64,000 nucleotides of DNA, from assembly GCA_028868855.1 (NCBI GenBank), contig JAGWTR010000011.1:1-64000 (forward strand), written 5' to 3'. The notes under the pieces were generated by a model, which worked only from the letters and a program-made list of their open reading frames with translations, did not search any database and was not told where the DNA came from. This stretch comes from Burkholderiales bacterium. GTDB taxonomy: Bacteria; Pseudomonadota; Gammaproteobacteria; Burkholderiales; Burkholderiaceae_C. This document shows positions 32,558 to 43,162 of this stretch, piece by piece (position 1 is the first letter of the stretch; every line of letters starts with the position of its first letter). Position numbers and translations under genes: made by a program.

Positions 32558-33019
32558 TCAAGGTTGGTTGGCAGCGCCGGACGAGGGCCCTGCACCGCCT
32601 TCGGTCTGGCTTTGCGTGGCAAAGGTCAGCTGCGACAGCCCTGCCCGACGGGCTGCATCCATCACGTTGATGACGCTCTGGTGGGTGGCCGAGGCATCGG
32701 CCGTCACGACGATCACCGAGTCGCGGTGAGTGCCTGCGCTGGCCGTTAGCGCGGCAGCCAGCAAGTCAACGCTGCGGCCTTCGATCGGGTGGCTGTCAAC
32801 CGCATAGCGACCATCGGCCGACACCACGACGACGATTTCCTTGAGCCGCGGTTTGGTTGGCTGCGCGTTGGCCACGGGCAGGTTGATTTTCAGTTCGGTG
32901 ACCTTTGAGTACGTGGTGGTCATCATCACGAAGATCAAGACAACCAGCAGCACATCAATGAAGGGGATGAGGTTGATCTCCGGCTCTTCGCGGTGGCGGA
33001 TGCGGAAGTTCATCGGCAT
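32558..33019 (-). CDS. exbD: ExbD/TolR-family biopolymer transport protein
   Basis: A 153-residue inner-membrane protein. ATG 33019 follows GAGGAG by 10 bases. Cytoplasmic N-terminus, one transmembrane helix with INLIPFIDVLLVVLIFVMM containing the proton-channel Asp, then a periplasmic domain. It pairs with ExbB to convert proton-motive force into work on TonB or Tol partners. The extra C-terminal tail is Ser/Gly/Ala-rich. No tonB is seen here; its partner must be elsewhere. Its N-terminus overlaps the ExbB stop region closely. Confidence 0.9.
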   Translation of the reverse strand: MPMNFRIRHREEPEINLIPFIDVLLVVLIFVMMTTTYSKVTELKINLPVANAQPTKPRLKEIVVVVSADGRYAVDSHPIEGRSVDLLAAALTASAGTHRDSVIVVTADASATHQSVINVMDAARRAGLSQLTFATQSQTEGGAGPSSGAANQP

Positions 33020-33033
33020 GGTGCGAGCGCTCC

Positions 33034-33675
33034 TCAACGACGTGCGGAGGACGTCAGGCGCAGGATGTGCGGCACCATGCGCTCGGAGGCTTGTTCCAGT
33101 GCCAGCGTGTACTCGTCCACACGAGCGCGGAAGTGGCGGTAAAAAGCCAGAGACGGAATCGCCACAATCAAGCCAAAGGCGGTGTTGTACAGCGCCACGG
33201 AAATGCCGTGGGCCAGTTCCATCGGGTTGGCCCCGCTTGAGTTGGCGCTGGCGCCAGAAACCCCGAAGATCTCGATCATCCCCACCACGGTCCCCAGCAG
33301 ACCCAACAGCGGTGCGGCCGTGGCGATGGTGCCCAAGGCGTTGAGGTTTCGTTCCAGGTCGTGCACGGCCTGACGGCCCGCAGTTTCAAAGGTGCCACGC
33401 AGATTGACTTCGCTGATGCGGGGTTCTGCCACTGCTGCGCGCAGGCCCTGGGCCAGCACCAGACCCAGGGTCGAGTTCTCGGCCAGTTTGTTGACCGTGT
33501 CGGCGTTGGGGAGGCTGGCTCGGGTCACCGCCATCACTTCGTCAACCAGTCGTTGCGGCGCCACGCGGGTGGACCTCAGGCTCAAAAAACGCTCAATGAT
33601 CAGGGCCAAGCCCACAACGGAGCACAGAACGAGGGGCCATATGGGCCAGCCGGCAGCTTGTAAGATCGACAGCAA
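33034..33675 (-). CDS. exbB: ExbB/TolQ/MotA-family proton channel protein
   Basis: A 213-residue inner-membrane protein with three predicted helices (residues about 10-28, 110-135 and 155-178). The second helix region GTIATAAPLLGLLGTVVGMIEIF is the conserved pore-lining segment of this family. TTG 33675 is taken as start because GGGAG lies 7 bases before it and no in-frame ATG gives a better N-terminal helix. It pairs with ExbD downstream. Confidence 0.9.
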   Translation of the reverse strand: MLSILQAAGWPIWPLVLCSVVGLALIIERFLSLRSTRVAPQRLVDEVMAVTRASLPNADTVNKLAENSTLGLVLAQGLRAAVAEPRISEVNLRGTFETAGRQAVHDLERNLNALGTIATAAPLLGLLGTVVGMIEIFGVSGASANSSGANPMELAHGISVALYNTAFGLIVAIPSLAFYRHFRARVDEYTLALEQASERMVPHILRLTSSARR

Positions 33676-34115
33676 CGAAGACTCCCAGGGTCATGAGGGG
33701 CCCGCCAGCAACGTCAGGCAACAAGGCCGGGCGAGCGGGTCGTGGACAGGCTAAGCGGGAGATTATGGCGCCGAATCCGGCGGTTTCAACGGTGGCGAAT
33801 TGGCGTTTGCCCGGGCTCCTCAACTGACTCGGCAGGGCCGACTCATCCACTGAACCTGTGGATAACTTTGTGGGTAAGGTCGTGTTCGATCGCCCGCAAG
33901 CCCGAAAATAGCGGGCTTTCATTAGATTGCTGCTTTTTTGAGCAGGCAAATATTCATATAAATCAATAGCTTATGACATTGTTAAGGCTTCGTGACGGCA
34001 GCATGGTCCCTCCAGGCCCCATCCAGTGCGCTTGTGGACTTCGCAAGGCCCGTATTTGCTGGGGATGCGAGGGGTGCGCCGTGTTTGAATTGCCGGGCTT
34101 GACCAGGGGAAGTCC
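33676..34115. other. 440-base intergenic region between exbB and xseA
   Basis: A strand-divergence region with no convincing gene. It contains paired DnaA-box-like sequences at 33857-33877, a 7-base hairpin at 33898-33918 (AAGCCCG / CGGGCTT) and an A/T-rich stretch at about 33945-33985. Promoters for both divergent genes must lie here, but no clear hexamer pairs were chosen. Confidence 0.5.
33857..33877. promoter_or_regulatory. two adjacent DnaA-box-like sequences
   Basis: TGTGGATAA (33857-33865) is the reverse complement of the perfect consensus TTATCCACA. TGTGGGTAA (33869-33877) differs by one base. They run in the same direction 12 bases apart. Confidence 0.55.
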
Positions 34116-35420
34116 ATGATGGGATCGACGGCGCGGGTGTGGGGCGTCTCCGCCCTGGTCAATGCGATTGGCGATACCTTGGCCGCGCGCTTCGCGAACT
34201 GTGTCGTTCGGGGCGAGATCGGTGGCTTCACGCGCGCGGCCAGCGGGCACGGGTATTTCACGCTCAAGGACGAACATGGTGGAGCCAGCCTGCGCTGTGC
34301 CGTGTTTCGGCGTGCCTTGAGTCAGGTCGATTTCAACCCGACCGAGGGGATGTTGGTCGAGGTGCGCGGCAACCTTTCGGTCTATGAGGCCCGGGGCGAG
34401 TTGCAGATGGTCGTGGAGGGTATGCAGCGGGCCGGTGCGGGGGCGCTCTATGAGCAGTTCCTGCGCCTCAAGGCCAAACTGGAGGCCGAGGGCTTGTTCG
34501 ATGCCGCTCGCAAACGCCCCATCGGGCGCTTTCCGCGCCGTGTGGCCGTGGTCACCTCGTTGGCCGCTGCCGCTTTGCGTGATGTGTTGACCACGCTGGG
34601 GCGGCGCGTGCCTCAGGTGGAGGTCGTGGTCGCCCCTTGTGCGGTGCAGGGCAGCGAGGCCCCGGCGCAAATCGTGGCCGCCTTGGCGCAAGTGGTGCTC
34701 GCGCATCGCTTGGTGGGGGCGTTTGACGCGGTTCTGGTCTGTCGAGGTGGGGGTTCGCTGGAGGACCTGTGGGCTTTCAACGACGAACGGGTGGTGCGGG
34801 CCATCGCCCAGTGCCCGATACCGGTCATCAGTGGGGTCGGGCATGAAACCGACATCACCCTGAGTGACTTCGCGGCCGATTTGCGTGCGCCCACACCGAC
34901 AGCCGCTGCTGAACTGGTGGCGCAATCGCAAGCGCAGGCTTTGAGTGATCTGGACGCACTGGGCCAGATGCTGAGCCATCGTCTGCGTCAGCGCCTGGAC
35001 GCGCAGGCACAAGGTTTGGACCAGGCCGCCATGCGCTTGAGTCGACCGGCTCAGGCGCTGAGTCGCCAGCGCCAGGTTCTGGCCCTGCTGGAACACCGGA
35101 CGTTGTCGGCATGCCAGCGTCGGCTGGGGCTGGCATCGCAGGCTTTGCCGCTGGTTCAGGCCCGCTTGATCAGGGCTTGCGGGCAAGAGGTGATCCATGC
35201 GCGCCAGACGATCGAGGGTCTGGAGCGCCGCTTGCATGGCCTGGACCCGCAGCGCGTGCTGGAACGAGGCTACGCCTGGCTCAGCGACGATCAAGGCCGG
35301 CCAGTGACACACGCAGCGCAGGCCCGCTTGGGGCAGACTCTGGATGCTGTCCTGGCCGATGGGCGCTTGCGCGTCGAGGTGTCGCAAATCAGTGACGGAT
35401 CGTCCGGTCAGCCGGGCTGA
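34116..35420 (+). CDS. xseA: exodeoxyribonuclease VII large subunit
   Basis: A 434-residue subunit of the single-strand-specific exonuclease that works with XseB. Residues about 1-100 form the OB-fold ([23 protein letters not shown]). The central catalytic part has [16 protein letters not shown] and [14 protein letters not shown], and [22 protein letters not shown] carries further conserved acidic and histidine residues. A long coiled-coil region follows. The first ATG of a MMGS start is used. Downstream of it is sodB, in the usual betaproteobacterial order. Confidence 0.95.
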   Translation: MMGSTARVWGVSALVNAIGDTLAARFANCVVRGEIGGFTRAASGHGYFTLKDEHGGASLRCAVFRRALSQVDFNPTEGMLVEVRGNLSVYEARGELQMVVEGMQRAGAGALYEQFLRLKAKLEAEGLFDAARKRPIGRFPRRVAVVTSLAAAALRDVLTTLGRRVPQVEVVVAPCAVQGSEAPAQIVAALAQVVLAHRLVGAFDAVLVCRGGGSLEDLWAFNDERVVRAIAQCPIPVISGVGHETDITLSDFAADLRAPTPTAAAELVAQSQAQALSDLDALGQMLSHRLRQRLDAQAQGLDQAAMRLSRPAQALSRQRQVLALLEHRTLSACQRRLGLASQALPLVQARLIRACGQEVIHARQTIEGLERRLHGLDPQRVLERGYAWLSDDQGRPVTHAAQARLGQTLDAVLADGRLRVEVSQISDGSSGQPG

Positions 35421-35480
35421 GCAGCCTCGCCAGCCGTCCGGCTTTTATGGCAATGCCGCTGAAATGACTGGGGTCTTGCC

Positions 35481-35486
35481 TACAAT
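35481..35486 (+). promoter_or_regulatory. possible -10 element upstream of sodB
   Basis: TACAAT lies about 61 bases upstream of the sodB ATG. No good -35 hexamer is seen at 17 bases upstream (GCTGAA), so the assignment is tentative. Confidence 0.3.
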
Positions 35487-35547
35487 CAAAAGTTGTTCAC
35501 ATATATTCAGCCCAAAGTCTTTTAACAACACAACAGGACCAGACACC

Positions 35548-36129
35548 ATGGCACACACGCTTCCTCCATTGCCTTTTGCCCAAGACGCACTGGTGCCTCA
35601 CATCTCGAAGGAAACCTTTGAGTATCACTACGGCAAGCACCATCAGGCTTATGTCACCAATCTGAACAACCTGATCCCCGGCACCGAGTTTGAAAACCTG
35701 TCGCTGGAAGACATCATCAAGAAGTCCAGTGGTGGCATCTACAACAACGCCGCTCAGGTGTGGAACCATACCTTCTTCTGGAACTGCCTCAAGCCCAATG
35801 GCGGCGGTGCGCCCACCGGCAAGTTGCTTGACGCCATCAACGCCAAATTTGGCAGCGTCGATGCCTTCAAAGAAGCCTTCACCAAGTCGGCCGTGGGTAA
35901 CTTCGGTTCGGGCTGGACCTGGCTGGTCAAGAAGGCCGACGGCAGCGTCGACATTGTCAACATGGGCCCCGCTGGCACCCCGCTGACGACGGGCGACACC
36001 GCCTTGCTGACTGTCGATGTGTGGGAGCACGCCTACTACATCGACTACCGCAACGCACGTCCCAAGTTCGTGGAAGTCTTCCTGAACTCGCTGGCCAACT
36101 GGGACTTCGCCGTCAAGAATTTCGGCTGA
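35548..36129 (+). CDS. sodB: iron superoxide dismutase
   Basis: A 193-residue cytoplasmic enzyme that dismutates superoxide. ATG 35548 follows AACAGGACCAGACACC and begins [20 protein letters not shown]. Metal ligands match SodB numbering: H27 (EYHYGKHH), H74 ([11 protein letters not shown]), D157 and H161 ([13 protein letters not shown]). The residue pattern around [13 protein letters not shown] is that of Fe-type rather than Mn-type enzymes. A hairpin terminator follows. Length is standard. Confidence 0.97.
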   Translation: MAHTLPPLPFAQDALVPHISKETFEYHYGKHHQAYVTNLNNLIPGTEFENLSLEDIIKKSSGGIYNNAAQVWNHTFFWNCLKPNGGGAPTGKLLDAINAKFGSVDAFKEAFTKSAVGNFGSGWTWLVKKADGSVDIVNMGPAGTPLTTGDTALLTVDVWEHAYYIDYRNARPKFVEVFLNSLANWDFAVKNFG

Positions 36130-36152
36130 TCGTCGACGTGGTGCATTGATGG

Positions 36153-36180
36153 AAAAGCCGGGCAATGCCCGGCTTTTTAT
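36153..36180 (+). terminator. rho-independent terminator after sodB
   Basis: AGCCGGGC and GCCCGGCT (8-base stem, 3-base loop) with flanking A-run and TTTTTAT. It lies about 24 bases after the sodB stop and separates sodB from the 2-oxoglutarate dehydrogenase operon. Confidence 0.85.
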
Positions 36181-36194
36181 TGCCCATGCCACCT

Positions 36195-36222
36195 TTGTGT
36201 CCAAAGTCTTCGGTGCTACAGT
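36195..36222 (+). promoter_or_regulatory. candidate promoter for sucA operon
   Basis: TTGTGT (36195-36200) and TACAGT (36217-36222) are 16 bases apart. The 149-base leader to the sucA ATG shows no recognisable riboswitch or attenuator. Confidence 0.4.
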
Positions 36223-36370
36223 GGCAGAGGTTTTTTCAGGCCCTTCCCGTCGCCCTTGTTGGTTTTTGAAGTCAGCAAGGCGGGTCGCAATCCGCCAACC
36301 GGTCAAGCCGTGTCGCGGAAGGTTTATTTACCAGCCATATCCCAGCAGACCTGGGAGCGAGGTGAGCGAA

Positions 36371-39229
36371 ATGATGCAGCAGTTCAGGTCGAACTCCTAC
36401 CTGTTCGGGGGCAATGCCCCTTACGTTGAAGAATTGTACGAGGCCTACCTCGACAACCCCGGCTCCGTGCCTGACAACTGGCGGTCGTACTTCGACGCCT
36501 TGTCCAACGTGCCCGCCACGGATGGCAGCGATCACCGCGATGTGGCCCACGCACCCGTGGTTGAATCATTCGCCCAACGTGCCAAGGCCAATGCCTTCAT
36601 GGTCAAGACCAGCAGTGCTGATCTGGCCGTGGCCCGCAAGCAAGTTCATGTCCAGTCCCTGATTGCTGCCTATCGTTTCCTCGGCTCCCGCTGGGCCGAC
36701 CTTGATCCCCTCAAGCGCCAGGAGCGCCCCAAGATTCCCGAGTTGGAACCTGCGTTCTACGACCTGACCGAGTCCGACATGGACATCACGTTCAGTGCCA
36801 CGAACACCTACTTCACCAAGGCCGATCAGATGACTCTGCGGGACATCCTGCAGGCTTTGCGCGAAACTTATTGCGGCTCGATCGGTGCGGAGTTCATGCA
36901 CATCACCGGTCCGGTAGAAAAACGCTGGTGGCAGGAAAAACTCGAAAGCATTCGGGCCAAGCCCACGTATAGCGTCGAGAAGAAAAAGCACATTCTGGGT
37001 CGACTCACGGCAGCGGAAGGCCTGGAGCGCTTTCTGCACACGAAGTACGTCGGGCAGAAGCGCTTCTCGCTGGAAGGCGGCGAAAGCTTCATCGCGTGCA
37101 TGGACGAGGTGATCCGGCGCGGCGGTGAAGCGGGTGTGCAGGAGGTCATCATCGGCATGGCCCACCGGGGCCGCCTGAACGTCCTGGTCAATACACTGGG
37201 CAAGCAGCCGGCGGAGCTGTTCTCCGAGTTCGAGCACACCGCGCCCGAGAATTTGCCCTCTGGTGACGTCAAGTACCACCAGGGCTTTTCCAGCGACGTC
37301 AGCACCGAAGGCGGCCCGGTCCACTTGTCCTTGTCCTTCAATCCGTCGCACCTCGAAATCGTCAACCCGGTGATCGAAGGGTCGGTCAAGGCCAGGCAGG
37401 ATCGCCGGGGTGACAAAGACGGCGACCAGGTGTTGCCCGTGCAAGTGCACGGCGATGCGGCCTTCGCCGGTCAAGGCGTGGTGATGGAGACGCTGGCGCT
37501 GGCGCAAACCCGTGGCTACTACACGGGCGGTACGCTGCACATCGTCATCAACAACCAGATCGGTTTCACCACCTCCGACCCGCGCGACAGCCGCTCGACC
37601 TTGTACTGCACCGATGTGGTCAAAATGATCGAGGCGCCGGTGTTGCACGTCAATGGCGACGATCCAGAAGCCGTGGTGCTGTGCACCCAGTTGGCGCTGG
37701 ACTATCGGCAGGAGTTCAACAAGGACGTGGTGGTGGACATCGTCTGCTTCCGCAAGCTGGGGCACAACGAGCAAGACACGCCCTCGATGACACAGCCGCT
37801 GATGTACAAGAAGATTGGCCAGCATCCCGGTACCCGCAAGGTCTACGGCGACAGGCTGGTGGCTCAGGGCACCTTGACGGCCGACATGCCCGACCAGATG
37901 GTCAAGGACTACCGCGCGGCCATGGATGCAGGCAAGCACACGGTCGACCCGGTGTTGACCAATTTCAAGAGCAAGTACGCGGTGGACTGGAGCCCCTACC
38001 TGGGCAAGAAGTGGACAGATGCCGCCGACACTGCATTGCCATTGGCTGAGTTCCGCCGACTGGCCGAGCGCATCACCACGGTGCCGGCCAATTTCAAGCC
38101 GCACCCCTTGGTGCAGAAGGTGATTGACGATCGCGCCGCCATGGGCCGTGGCGATATCAATGTGGACTGGGGCATGGGCGAGCACATGGCCTTTGCCTCG
38201 CTGGTGGCCAGCGGCTACCCGGTGCGCCTGTCTGGCGAGGACTGCGGACGCGGCACCTTCACACACCGCCACTCGGTGTTGCACGACCAGAACCGCGAGA
38301 AGTGGGACACCGGGACCTACATTCCCCTGCAGCACGTGGCCGACAACCAGGCCCCGTATGTGGTCATCGACTCCATCTTGTCGGAAGAGGCGGTGCTGGG
38401 CTTTGAGTACGGTTACGCCAGTGCGGACCCCAACACCCTGGTGATCTGGGAAGCGCAGTTCGGCGACTTTGCCAACGGCGCGCAAGTGGTGATCGACCAG
38501 TTCATTGCCTCGGGCGAAGTCAAGTGGGGCCGCGCCAATGGCCTGACTTTGATGCTGCCGCATGGTTATGAAGGACAAGGCCCCGAGCACAGTTCGGCGC
38601 GCCTGGAACGCTTCATGCAATTAGCCGCCGACAACAATATGCAGATCTGCCAGCCGACCTCGGCCAGTCAGATCTTCCACCTATTGCGTCGGCAAATGGT
38701 GCGCATGTTCCGCAAGCCCTTGGTCATCATGACGCCCAAGTCCTTGCTGCGCATGAAGGACGCGACCTCGCCCTTGACCGAGTTCACGCGCGGTGAATTC
38801 CACACGGTGCTGCCGGACACCGATGCAACCTTGGACAACAGCAAGGTCAAACGTTTGATCGCCTGCTCGGGTAAGGTCTACTACGACCTGGTCAAGAAGC
38901 GTGCCGAGAAGAACACCAACGACGTGGCCATCATTCGCGTCGAGCAGCTCTATCCCTTCCCGCACAAAGCCTTCGCGACCGAGCTCAAAAAATATCCAAA
39001 CCTGACCGATCTGGTCTGGTGCCAGGACGAACCGCAGAACCAGGGGGCCTGGTTCTTCGTGCAGCACTACATCCACGAAAACATGGCGGAAGGCCAGAAG
39101 CTGGGCTATGCCGGCCGACCACCTTCGGCTTCACCTGCCGTGGGGTACGCGCACCTGCATCAGGAGCAGCTCAAGGCGCTGCTCGATCAGGCCTTTGCCA
39201 AGCTCAAAGGCTTCGTTCTCACCAAATAA
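36371..39229 (+). CDS. sucA: 2-oxoglutarate dehydrogenase E1 component
   Basis: A 952-residue thiamine-diphosphate enzyme that decarboxylates 2-oxoglutarate in the TCA cycle. ATG 36371 gives MMQQFRSNSYLFGGNAPYV, matching family N-termini and preceded by GGGAGCGAGGTGAG. GMAHRGRLNVLVNTLGK, the ThDP/Mg segment around NGDDPEAVVLCTQLALDYR, and FGDFANGAQVVIDQFI in the pyrimidine-domain are conserved. Length fits bacterial OdhA/SucA. First gene of a sucA-sucB-lpdA operon. Confidence 0.97.
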   Translation: MMQQFRSNSYLFGGNAPYVEELYEAYLDNPGSVPDNWRSYFDALSNVPATDGSDHRDVAHAPVVESFAQRAKANAFMVKTSSADLAVARKQVHVQSLIAAYRFLGSRWADLDPLKRQERPKIPELEPAFYDLTESDMDITFSATNTYFTKADQMTLRDILQALRETYCGSIGAEFMHITGPVEKRWWQEKLESIRAKPTYSVEKKKHILGRLTAAEGLERFLHTKYVGQKRFSLEGGESFIACMDEVIRRGGEAGVQEVIIGMAHRGRLNVLVNTLGKQPAELFSEFEHTAPENLPSGDVKYHQGFSSDVSTEGGPVHLSLSFNPSHLEIVNPVIEGSVKARQDRRGDKDGDQVLPVQVHGDAAFAGQGVVMETLALAQTRGYYTGGTLHIVINNQIGFTTSDPRDSRSTLYCTDVVKMIEAPVLHVNGDDPEAVVLCTQLALDYRQEFNKDVVVDIVCFRKLGHNEQDTPSMTQPLMYKKIGQHPGTRKVYGDRLVAQGTLTADMPDQMVKDYRAAMDAGKHTVDPVLTNFKSKYAVDWSPYLGKKWTDAADTALPLAEFRRLAERITTVPANFKPHPLVQKVIDDRAAMGRGDINVDWGMGEHMAFASLVASGYPVRLSGEDCGRGTFTHRHSVLHDQNREKWDTGTYIPLQHVADNQAPYVVIDSILSEEAVLGFEYGYASADPNTLVIWEAQFGDFANGAQVVIDQFIASGEVKWGRANGLTLMLPHGYEGQGPEHSSARLERFMQLAADNNMQICQPTSASQIFHLLRRQMVRMFRKPLVIMTPKSLLRMKDATSPLTEFTRGEFHTVLPDTDATLDNSKVKRLIACSGKVYYDLVKKRAEKNTNDVAIIRVEQLYPFPHKAFATELKKYPNLTDLVWCQDEPQNQGAWFFVQHYIHENMAEGQKLGYAGRPPSASPAVGYAHLHQEQLKALLDQAFAKLKGFVLTK

Positions 39230-39283
39230 AGTCATTGCGGGTACTGCGTGCCGCAGGCCGGTCCCGCGTCTGGAGAAATACAC

Positions 39284-40561
39284 ATGGCAATCATTGACGT
39301 CAAAGTCCCCCAACTGTCTGAATCCGTGGCTGAGGCCACCTTGTTGACCTGGAAGAAAAAAGCCGGCGAAGCGGTCGCGGCCGATGAAATCCTGATTGAA
39401 ATCGAGACCGATAAGGTCGTGCTCGAAGTTCCCGCGCCTGCGGCAGGCGTGATGGTTCAACTGGTTCGCAACGATGGCGACACGGTCGCCAGCGAAGAGG
39501 TCATCGCCAGGATCGACACCGAAGGCTCAGCAGCTGTCAGCCCCCAGGCGGTCTCGGCTCTACCCACCACTGCTGTGGCGGCCCCAGCACCAGCGGCCGG
39601 CGCTGCTGCGCCCGCTGCTGGCGGCGCCAAGTCCGATGTCGCCATGCCTGCAGCCGCCAAGCTGCTGGCCGACAACAATCTGAACACCTCGCAAGTGGCG
39701 GGCACAGGCAAGGATGGGCGGGTCACCAAGGGTGATGTGTTGCAAGCTGTCGCAGTCGGTGCAGCCAAGCCAGCGCCTGCGCCGACAGGCGCCATCCCGA
39801 CGGGCGTGCCCACCACGGCCTTGCCAGCAGTGCAGGTGCCTGCGCTGCCCAATTTGTCAGACCGACCCGAGCAACGCGTGCCCATGAGCCGCTTGCGTGC
39901 CCGCGTCGCCGAACGCCTGCTGCAATCACAAGCCACCAATGCCATCCTGACCACGTTCAATGAAGTGAACATGGCCCCGGTGATGGAGATGCGCAAGAAG
40001 TTCCAGGAGAAATTCGAGAAGGAGCACGGCGTCAAGCTGGGCTTCATGAGTTTCTTCGTCAAGGCGGCCGTGCATGCCTTGAAGAAATACCCGGTGATCA
40101 ATGCGTCGATCGACGGCAATGACATCGTCTATCACGGCTACTTCGACATTGGCGTGGCCGTGGGATCGCCACGTGGCCTGGTGGTGCCGGTGCTGCGCAA
40201 TGTTGACCAGATGACCTTTGCCGAGATCGAAAAGAAGATCGCCGAATTCGGCGTGAAGGCGCGTGACGGCAAGCTGAGCCTGGAAGACCTGACTGGCGGC
40301 ACTTTCTCGATCTCGAACGGCGGCGTGTTCGGCTCGATGCTGTCCACCCCCATCATCAACCCGCCGCAATCGGCCATCCTGGGCGTGCACGCTACCAAGG
40401 ACCGTGCCGTGGTCGAGAACGGACAGATCGTGATCCGTCCGATGAACTACCTGGCCATGTCCTACGACCACCGCATCATCGACGGCCGTGAAGCCGTGCT
40501 GGGCTTGGTGGCCATGAAAGAAGCGCTGGAAGATCCAGCTCGTCTGCTGTTCGATATCTAA
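39284..40561 (+). CDS. sucB: dihydrolipoamide succinyltransferase (2-oxoglutarate dehydrogenase E2)
   Basis: A 425-residue core subunit. Residues 2-77 are one lipoyl domain with the lipoylated Lys in [14 protein letters not shown] Pro/Ala-rich linker (residues about 78-115) is followed by the E1/E3-binding domain ([20 protein letters not shown]) and a second linker. Residues about 195-425 are the catalytic domain, with the acyltransferase motif [13 protein letters not shown] near the C-terminus. ATG 39284 follows TGGAGAAATACAC. It is 54 bases after sucA. Confidence 0.97.
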   Translation: MAIIDVKVPQLSESVAEATLLTWKKKAGEAVAADEILIEIETDKVVLEVPAPAAGVMVQLVRNDGDTVASEEVIARIDTEGSAAVSPQAVSALPTTAVAAPAPAAGAAAPAAGGAKSDVAMPAAAKLLADNNLNTSQVAGTGKDGRVTKGDVLQAVAVGAAKPAPAPTGAIPTGVPTTALPAVQVPALPNLSDRPEQRVPMSRLRARVAERLLQSQATNAILTTFNEVNMAPVMEMRKKFQEKFEKEHGVKLGFMSFFVKAAVHALKKYPVINASIDGNDIVYHGYFDIGVAVGSPRGLVVPVLRNVDQMTFAEIEKKIAEFGVKARDGKLSLEDLTGGTFSISNGGVFGSMLSTPIINPPQSAILGVHATKDRAVVENGQIVIRPMNYLAMSYDHRIIDGREAVLGLVAMKEALEDPARLLFDI

Positions 40562-40571
40562 GAGGTCAAAC

Positions 40572-42011
40572 ATGTCCAATCAATTTGACGTCGTCGTCAT
40601 CGGGGCGGGCCCGGGGGGCTATATCGGGGCCATTCGTGCCTCGCAACTGGGCTTCAAGGTGGCCTGTATCGACGAGTGGAAAAACGCCAAGGGTGGTCCC
40701 GCGCCCGGTGGCACCTGCACCAACGTGGGCTGCATTCCGTCCAAGGCGCTGCTGCAGTCGTCTGAGCATTACGACCATGCCAAGCACAGTTTTGCCGACC
40801 ATGGCATCACGGCCGATGGGCTGAGCATTGACGTGGCCAAGATGATTGGCCGCAAGGACACCGTCGTCAAACAGAACAACGACGGCATCCTGTTTTTGCT
40901 CAAGAAGAACAAGGTCAGCTTTTTCCATGGACGCGGTTCGTTTGTCAAAGCGGCGGACGGCTCCTACGAGATTGCTGTGGCGGGTGACAAGCCCGACACC
41001 TTGACGGCCAAGCACGTCATCATCGCTACAGGCTCCAACGCTCGTCAGTTGCCGGGGGCGCCATTTGATGAGGCGCAGATCCTGTCCAACGAAGGCGCTT
41101 TGGCCATTGGCCAGACACCGGCCAAGCTGGGGGTGATCGGCTCGGGGGTGGTGGGGCTTGAGCTGGGTTCGGTGTGGCGCCGCCTGGGGGCTGAAGTCAC
41201 GGTGCTGGAGGCTCTGCCGACCTTCCTGGGTGCGGTGGACGAGCAAGTGGCCAAGGAGGCGCTCAAGCTCTTTACCAAGCAGGGCCTGAAGGTGCACCTG
41301 GGTGTCAAGATTGGCGAGGTCAAGGCGAACAAGAAGGGCAAGGCCGCATCGGTCAGCGTGAGCTATACCGATGCCGCCGGCGCTGAACAAAAACTCGAAG
41401 TGGACAAGCTCATTGTCTCCATCGGACGCGCGCCCAACACCACCGGGCTCAACACCGAGGCCGTGGGTTTGAAGCTGGACGAACGTGGCGCCATTGTGGT
41501 CAACGACCACTGCCAGACCAACCTGCCCAATGTGTGGGCGGTCGGTGACGTGGTGCGTGGCCCCATGCTGGCGCACAAAGCAGAAGAAGAGGGCGTGGCC
41601 GTGGCCGAGCGTATTGCCGGTCAGCACGGGCACGTTAATTTCAACACGATTCCCTGGGTGATCTACACACACCCGGAGATCGCCTGGGTCGGCAAAACCG
41701 AGCAGGCGCTTAAGGCGGAAGGACGGCCCTACAAGGCTGGCTCCTTCCCCTTCATTGCCAATGGTCGTGCCCGTGCTCTGGGCGACACCGCCGGCTTCGT
41801 GAAGTTCCTGGCCGACGAGAAAACCGACGAGATCCTGGGCGTGCACATCATCGGTCCGCAGGCCAGCGAGTTGATATCGGAGGCCGTGGTGGCCATGGAG
41901 TTCAAGGCCAGTGCCGAAGACATCGCCCGCATTTGCCACGCCCACCCGACCTTGAGCGAGGCCACCAAGGAAGCCGCTTTGGCGGTCGACAAACGCACCT
42001 TGAATCTCTGA
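40572..42011 (+). CDS. lpdA: dihydrolipoyl dehydrogenase (E3)
   Basis: A 479-residue FAD enzyme that reoxidises the lipoyl groups and reduces NAD+. The redox-active disulphide is in [16 protein letters not shown]. The N-terminal FAD motif is [20 protein letters not shown] and the NAD site is [17 protein letters not shown]. The C-terminal catalytic His-Glu pair is in [25 protein letters not shown] lies just before the ATG, 10 bases after sucB. It probably serves other 2-oxoacid dehydrogenases too. Confidence 0.97.
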   Translation: MSNQFDVVVIGAGPGGYIGAIRASQLGFKVACIDEWKNAKGGPAPGGTCTNVGCIPSKALLQSSEHYDHAKHSFADHGITADGLSIDVAKMIGRKDTVVKQNNDGILFLLKKNKVSFFHGRGSFVKAADGSYEIAVAGDKPDTLTAKHVIIATGSNARQLPGAPFDEAQILSNEGALAIGQTPAKLGVIGSGVVGLELGSVWRRLGAEVTVLEALPTFLGAVDEQVAKEALKLFTKQGLKVHLGVKIGEVKANKKGKAASVSVSYTDAAGAEQKLEVDKLIVSIGRAPNTTGLNTEAVGLKLDERGAIVVNDHCQTNLPNVWAVGDVVRGPMLAHKAEEEGVAVAERIAGQHGHVNFNTIPWVIYTHPEIAWVGKTEQALKAEGRPYKAGSFPFIANGRARALGDTAGFVKFLADEKTDEILGVHIIGPQASELISEAVVAMEFKASAEDIARICHAHPTLSEATKEAALAVDKRTLNL

Positions 42012-42015
42012 CGCC

Positions 42016-43128
42016 GTGCCGCGCTCCCCCATCTCTGTCACCGAGCTGTATCACCAGACCTTGAGCGAGCGGGGCTACCGCCCCGACGATGCACAACTGC
42101 GAGGCATCGCCGCCTTGCAGCGCTGCCAGGACGAATGGGCCGCCTACAAGTCCAGGCGCGGCAATGCGGTGACAAAGATGCTGCGCTACCCCCCGTTGCC
42201 CAAGGGCGTGTATTTGTACGGCGGGGTGGGGCGGGGCAAGAGTTTCATCATGGATGCTTTTTTTCAGGCCTTGCCGCTGGAGCGCAAGACACGGTTGCAT
42301 TTCCATGAATTCATGCGCGAGGTGCACCGGCAGTTGTTGCAGCTGAAAGGCCAGGCCGACCCCTTGGAAATCCTGGCCCGGCGCATGGGGCGTCGTCATC
42401 GCATCGTCTGCTTTGACGAATTCCACGTGGCCGATGTGACGGACGCGATGATCCTGCATCGCCTGCTGGATGCGATGTTCCGCAACCGCATGAGTATCAT
42501 CACCACGTCCAACTTTCACCCCGATGAGCTGTACCCCAATGGCCTACACCGCGACCGCATCCTGCCGGCCATCGAGTTGCTCAAGAGCCAGTTGGAAGTG
42601 GTCAATGTAGACAACGGGATGGACTACCGCCAGCGCACGCTGGAATTGGCCAACCTGTACCTGACGCCCCAGACACCGCAGGTCGATGAGCAGATGACCG
42701 AGATCTTCAACCAGCTGGCGGAATCTGCCGACGAAGACCCGACACTGAACATCGAACACCGCGTGCTCAAAGCCCGACGGCGCGCGGGCGGGGCCGTGTG
42801 GTTTGACTTCCAGACCCTGTGTGGCGGGCCACGCTCACAAAATGACTATTTGGAACTGGCCACGCGCTTTCACACCGTGATGCTCAGTGGGGTGCCGCAC
42901 ATGCCGGTGCGCATGGCCTCGGAGGCCCGGCGCTTCACCTGGCTGGTGGACGTGCTGTATGACCGGCGCGTCAAGCTGGTGATCTCGGCTGATGTGCCAC
43001 CGGAGCAGCTCTACACCGAAGGCCCGCTGGCGCATGAATTCCCGCGCACGGTGTCGCGTCTGAACGAAATGCAGTCCAGGGAATACCTGCGCGAGGAAAA
43101 GCGCAATGTGGATACGTCGTTGACGTGA
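42016..43128 (+). CDS. zapE: AFG1/ZapE family ATPase
   Basis: A 370-residue P-loop ATPase with a GTG start 4 bases after lpdA. Walker A is YLYGGVGRGKSFIMDAFF; Walker B is RRHRIVCFDEFHVADVTDA. ITTSNFHPDELYPNGLHRDR is the sensor region typical of the family. The N-terminal first 20 residues vary. ZapE links FtsZ-ring dynamics to division in E. coli; the yeast homologue Afg1 acts in mitochondrial protein quality control. The gene commonly follows lpdA in Burkholderiales. Confidence 0.92.
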   Translation: MPRSPISVTELYHQTLSERGYRPDDAQLRGIAALQRCQDEWAAYKSRRGNAVTKMLRYPPLPKGVYLYGGVGRGKSFIMDAFFQALPLERKTRLHFHEFMREVHRQLLQLKGQADPLEILARRMGRRHRIVCFDEFHVADVTDAMILHRLLDAMFRNRMSIITTSNFHPDELYPNGLHRDRILPAIELLKSQLEVVNVDNGMDYRQRTLELANLYLTPQTPQVDEQMTEIFNQLAESADEDPTLNIEHRVLKARRRAGGAVWFDFQTLCGGPRSQNDYLELATRFHTVMLSGVPHMPVRMASEARRFTWLVDVLYDRRVKLVISADVPPEQLYTEGPLAHEFPRTVSRLNEMQSREYLREEKRNVDTSLT

Positions 43129-43162
43129 GGTTGTCAGCGCCACTGACGCCGGGTCAACGGGC

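Noticed and set aside
36566..38620. A 684-codon open frame on the minus strand opposite sucA
   Set aside because: It lies entirely within sucA, has no recognisable protein sequence, and no ribosome site was seen; it is a compositional shadow.
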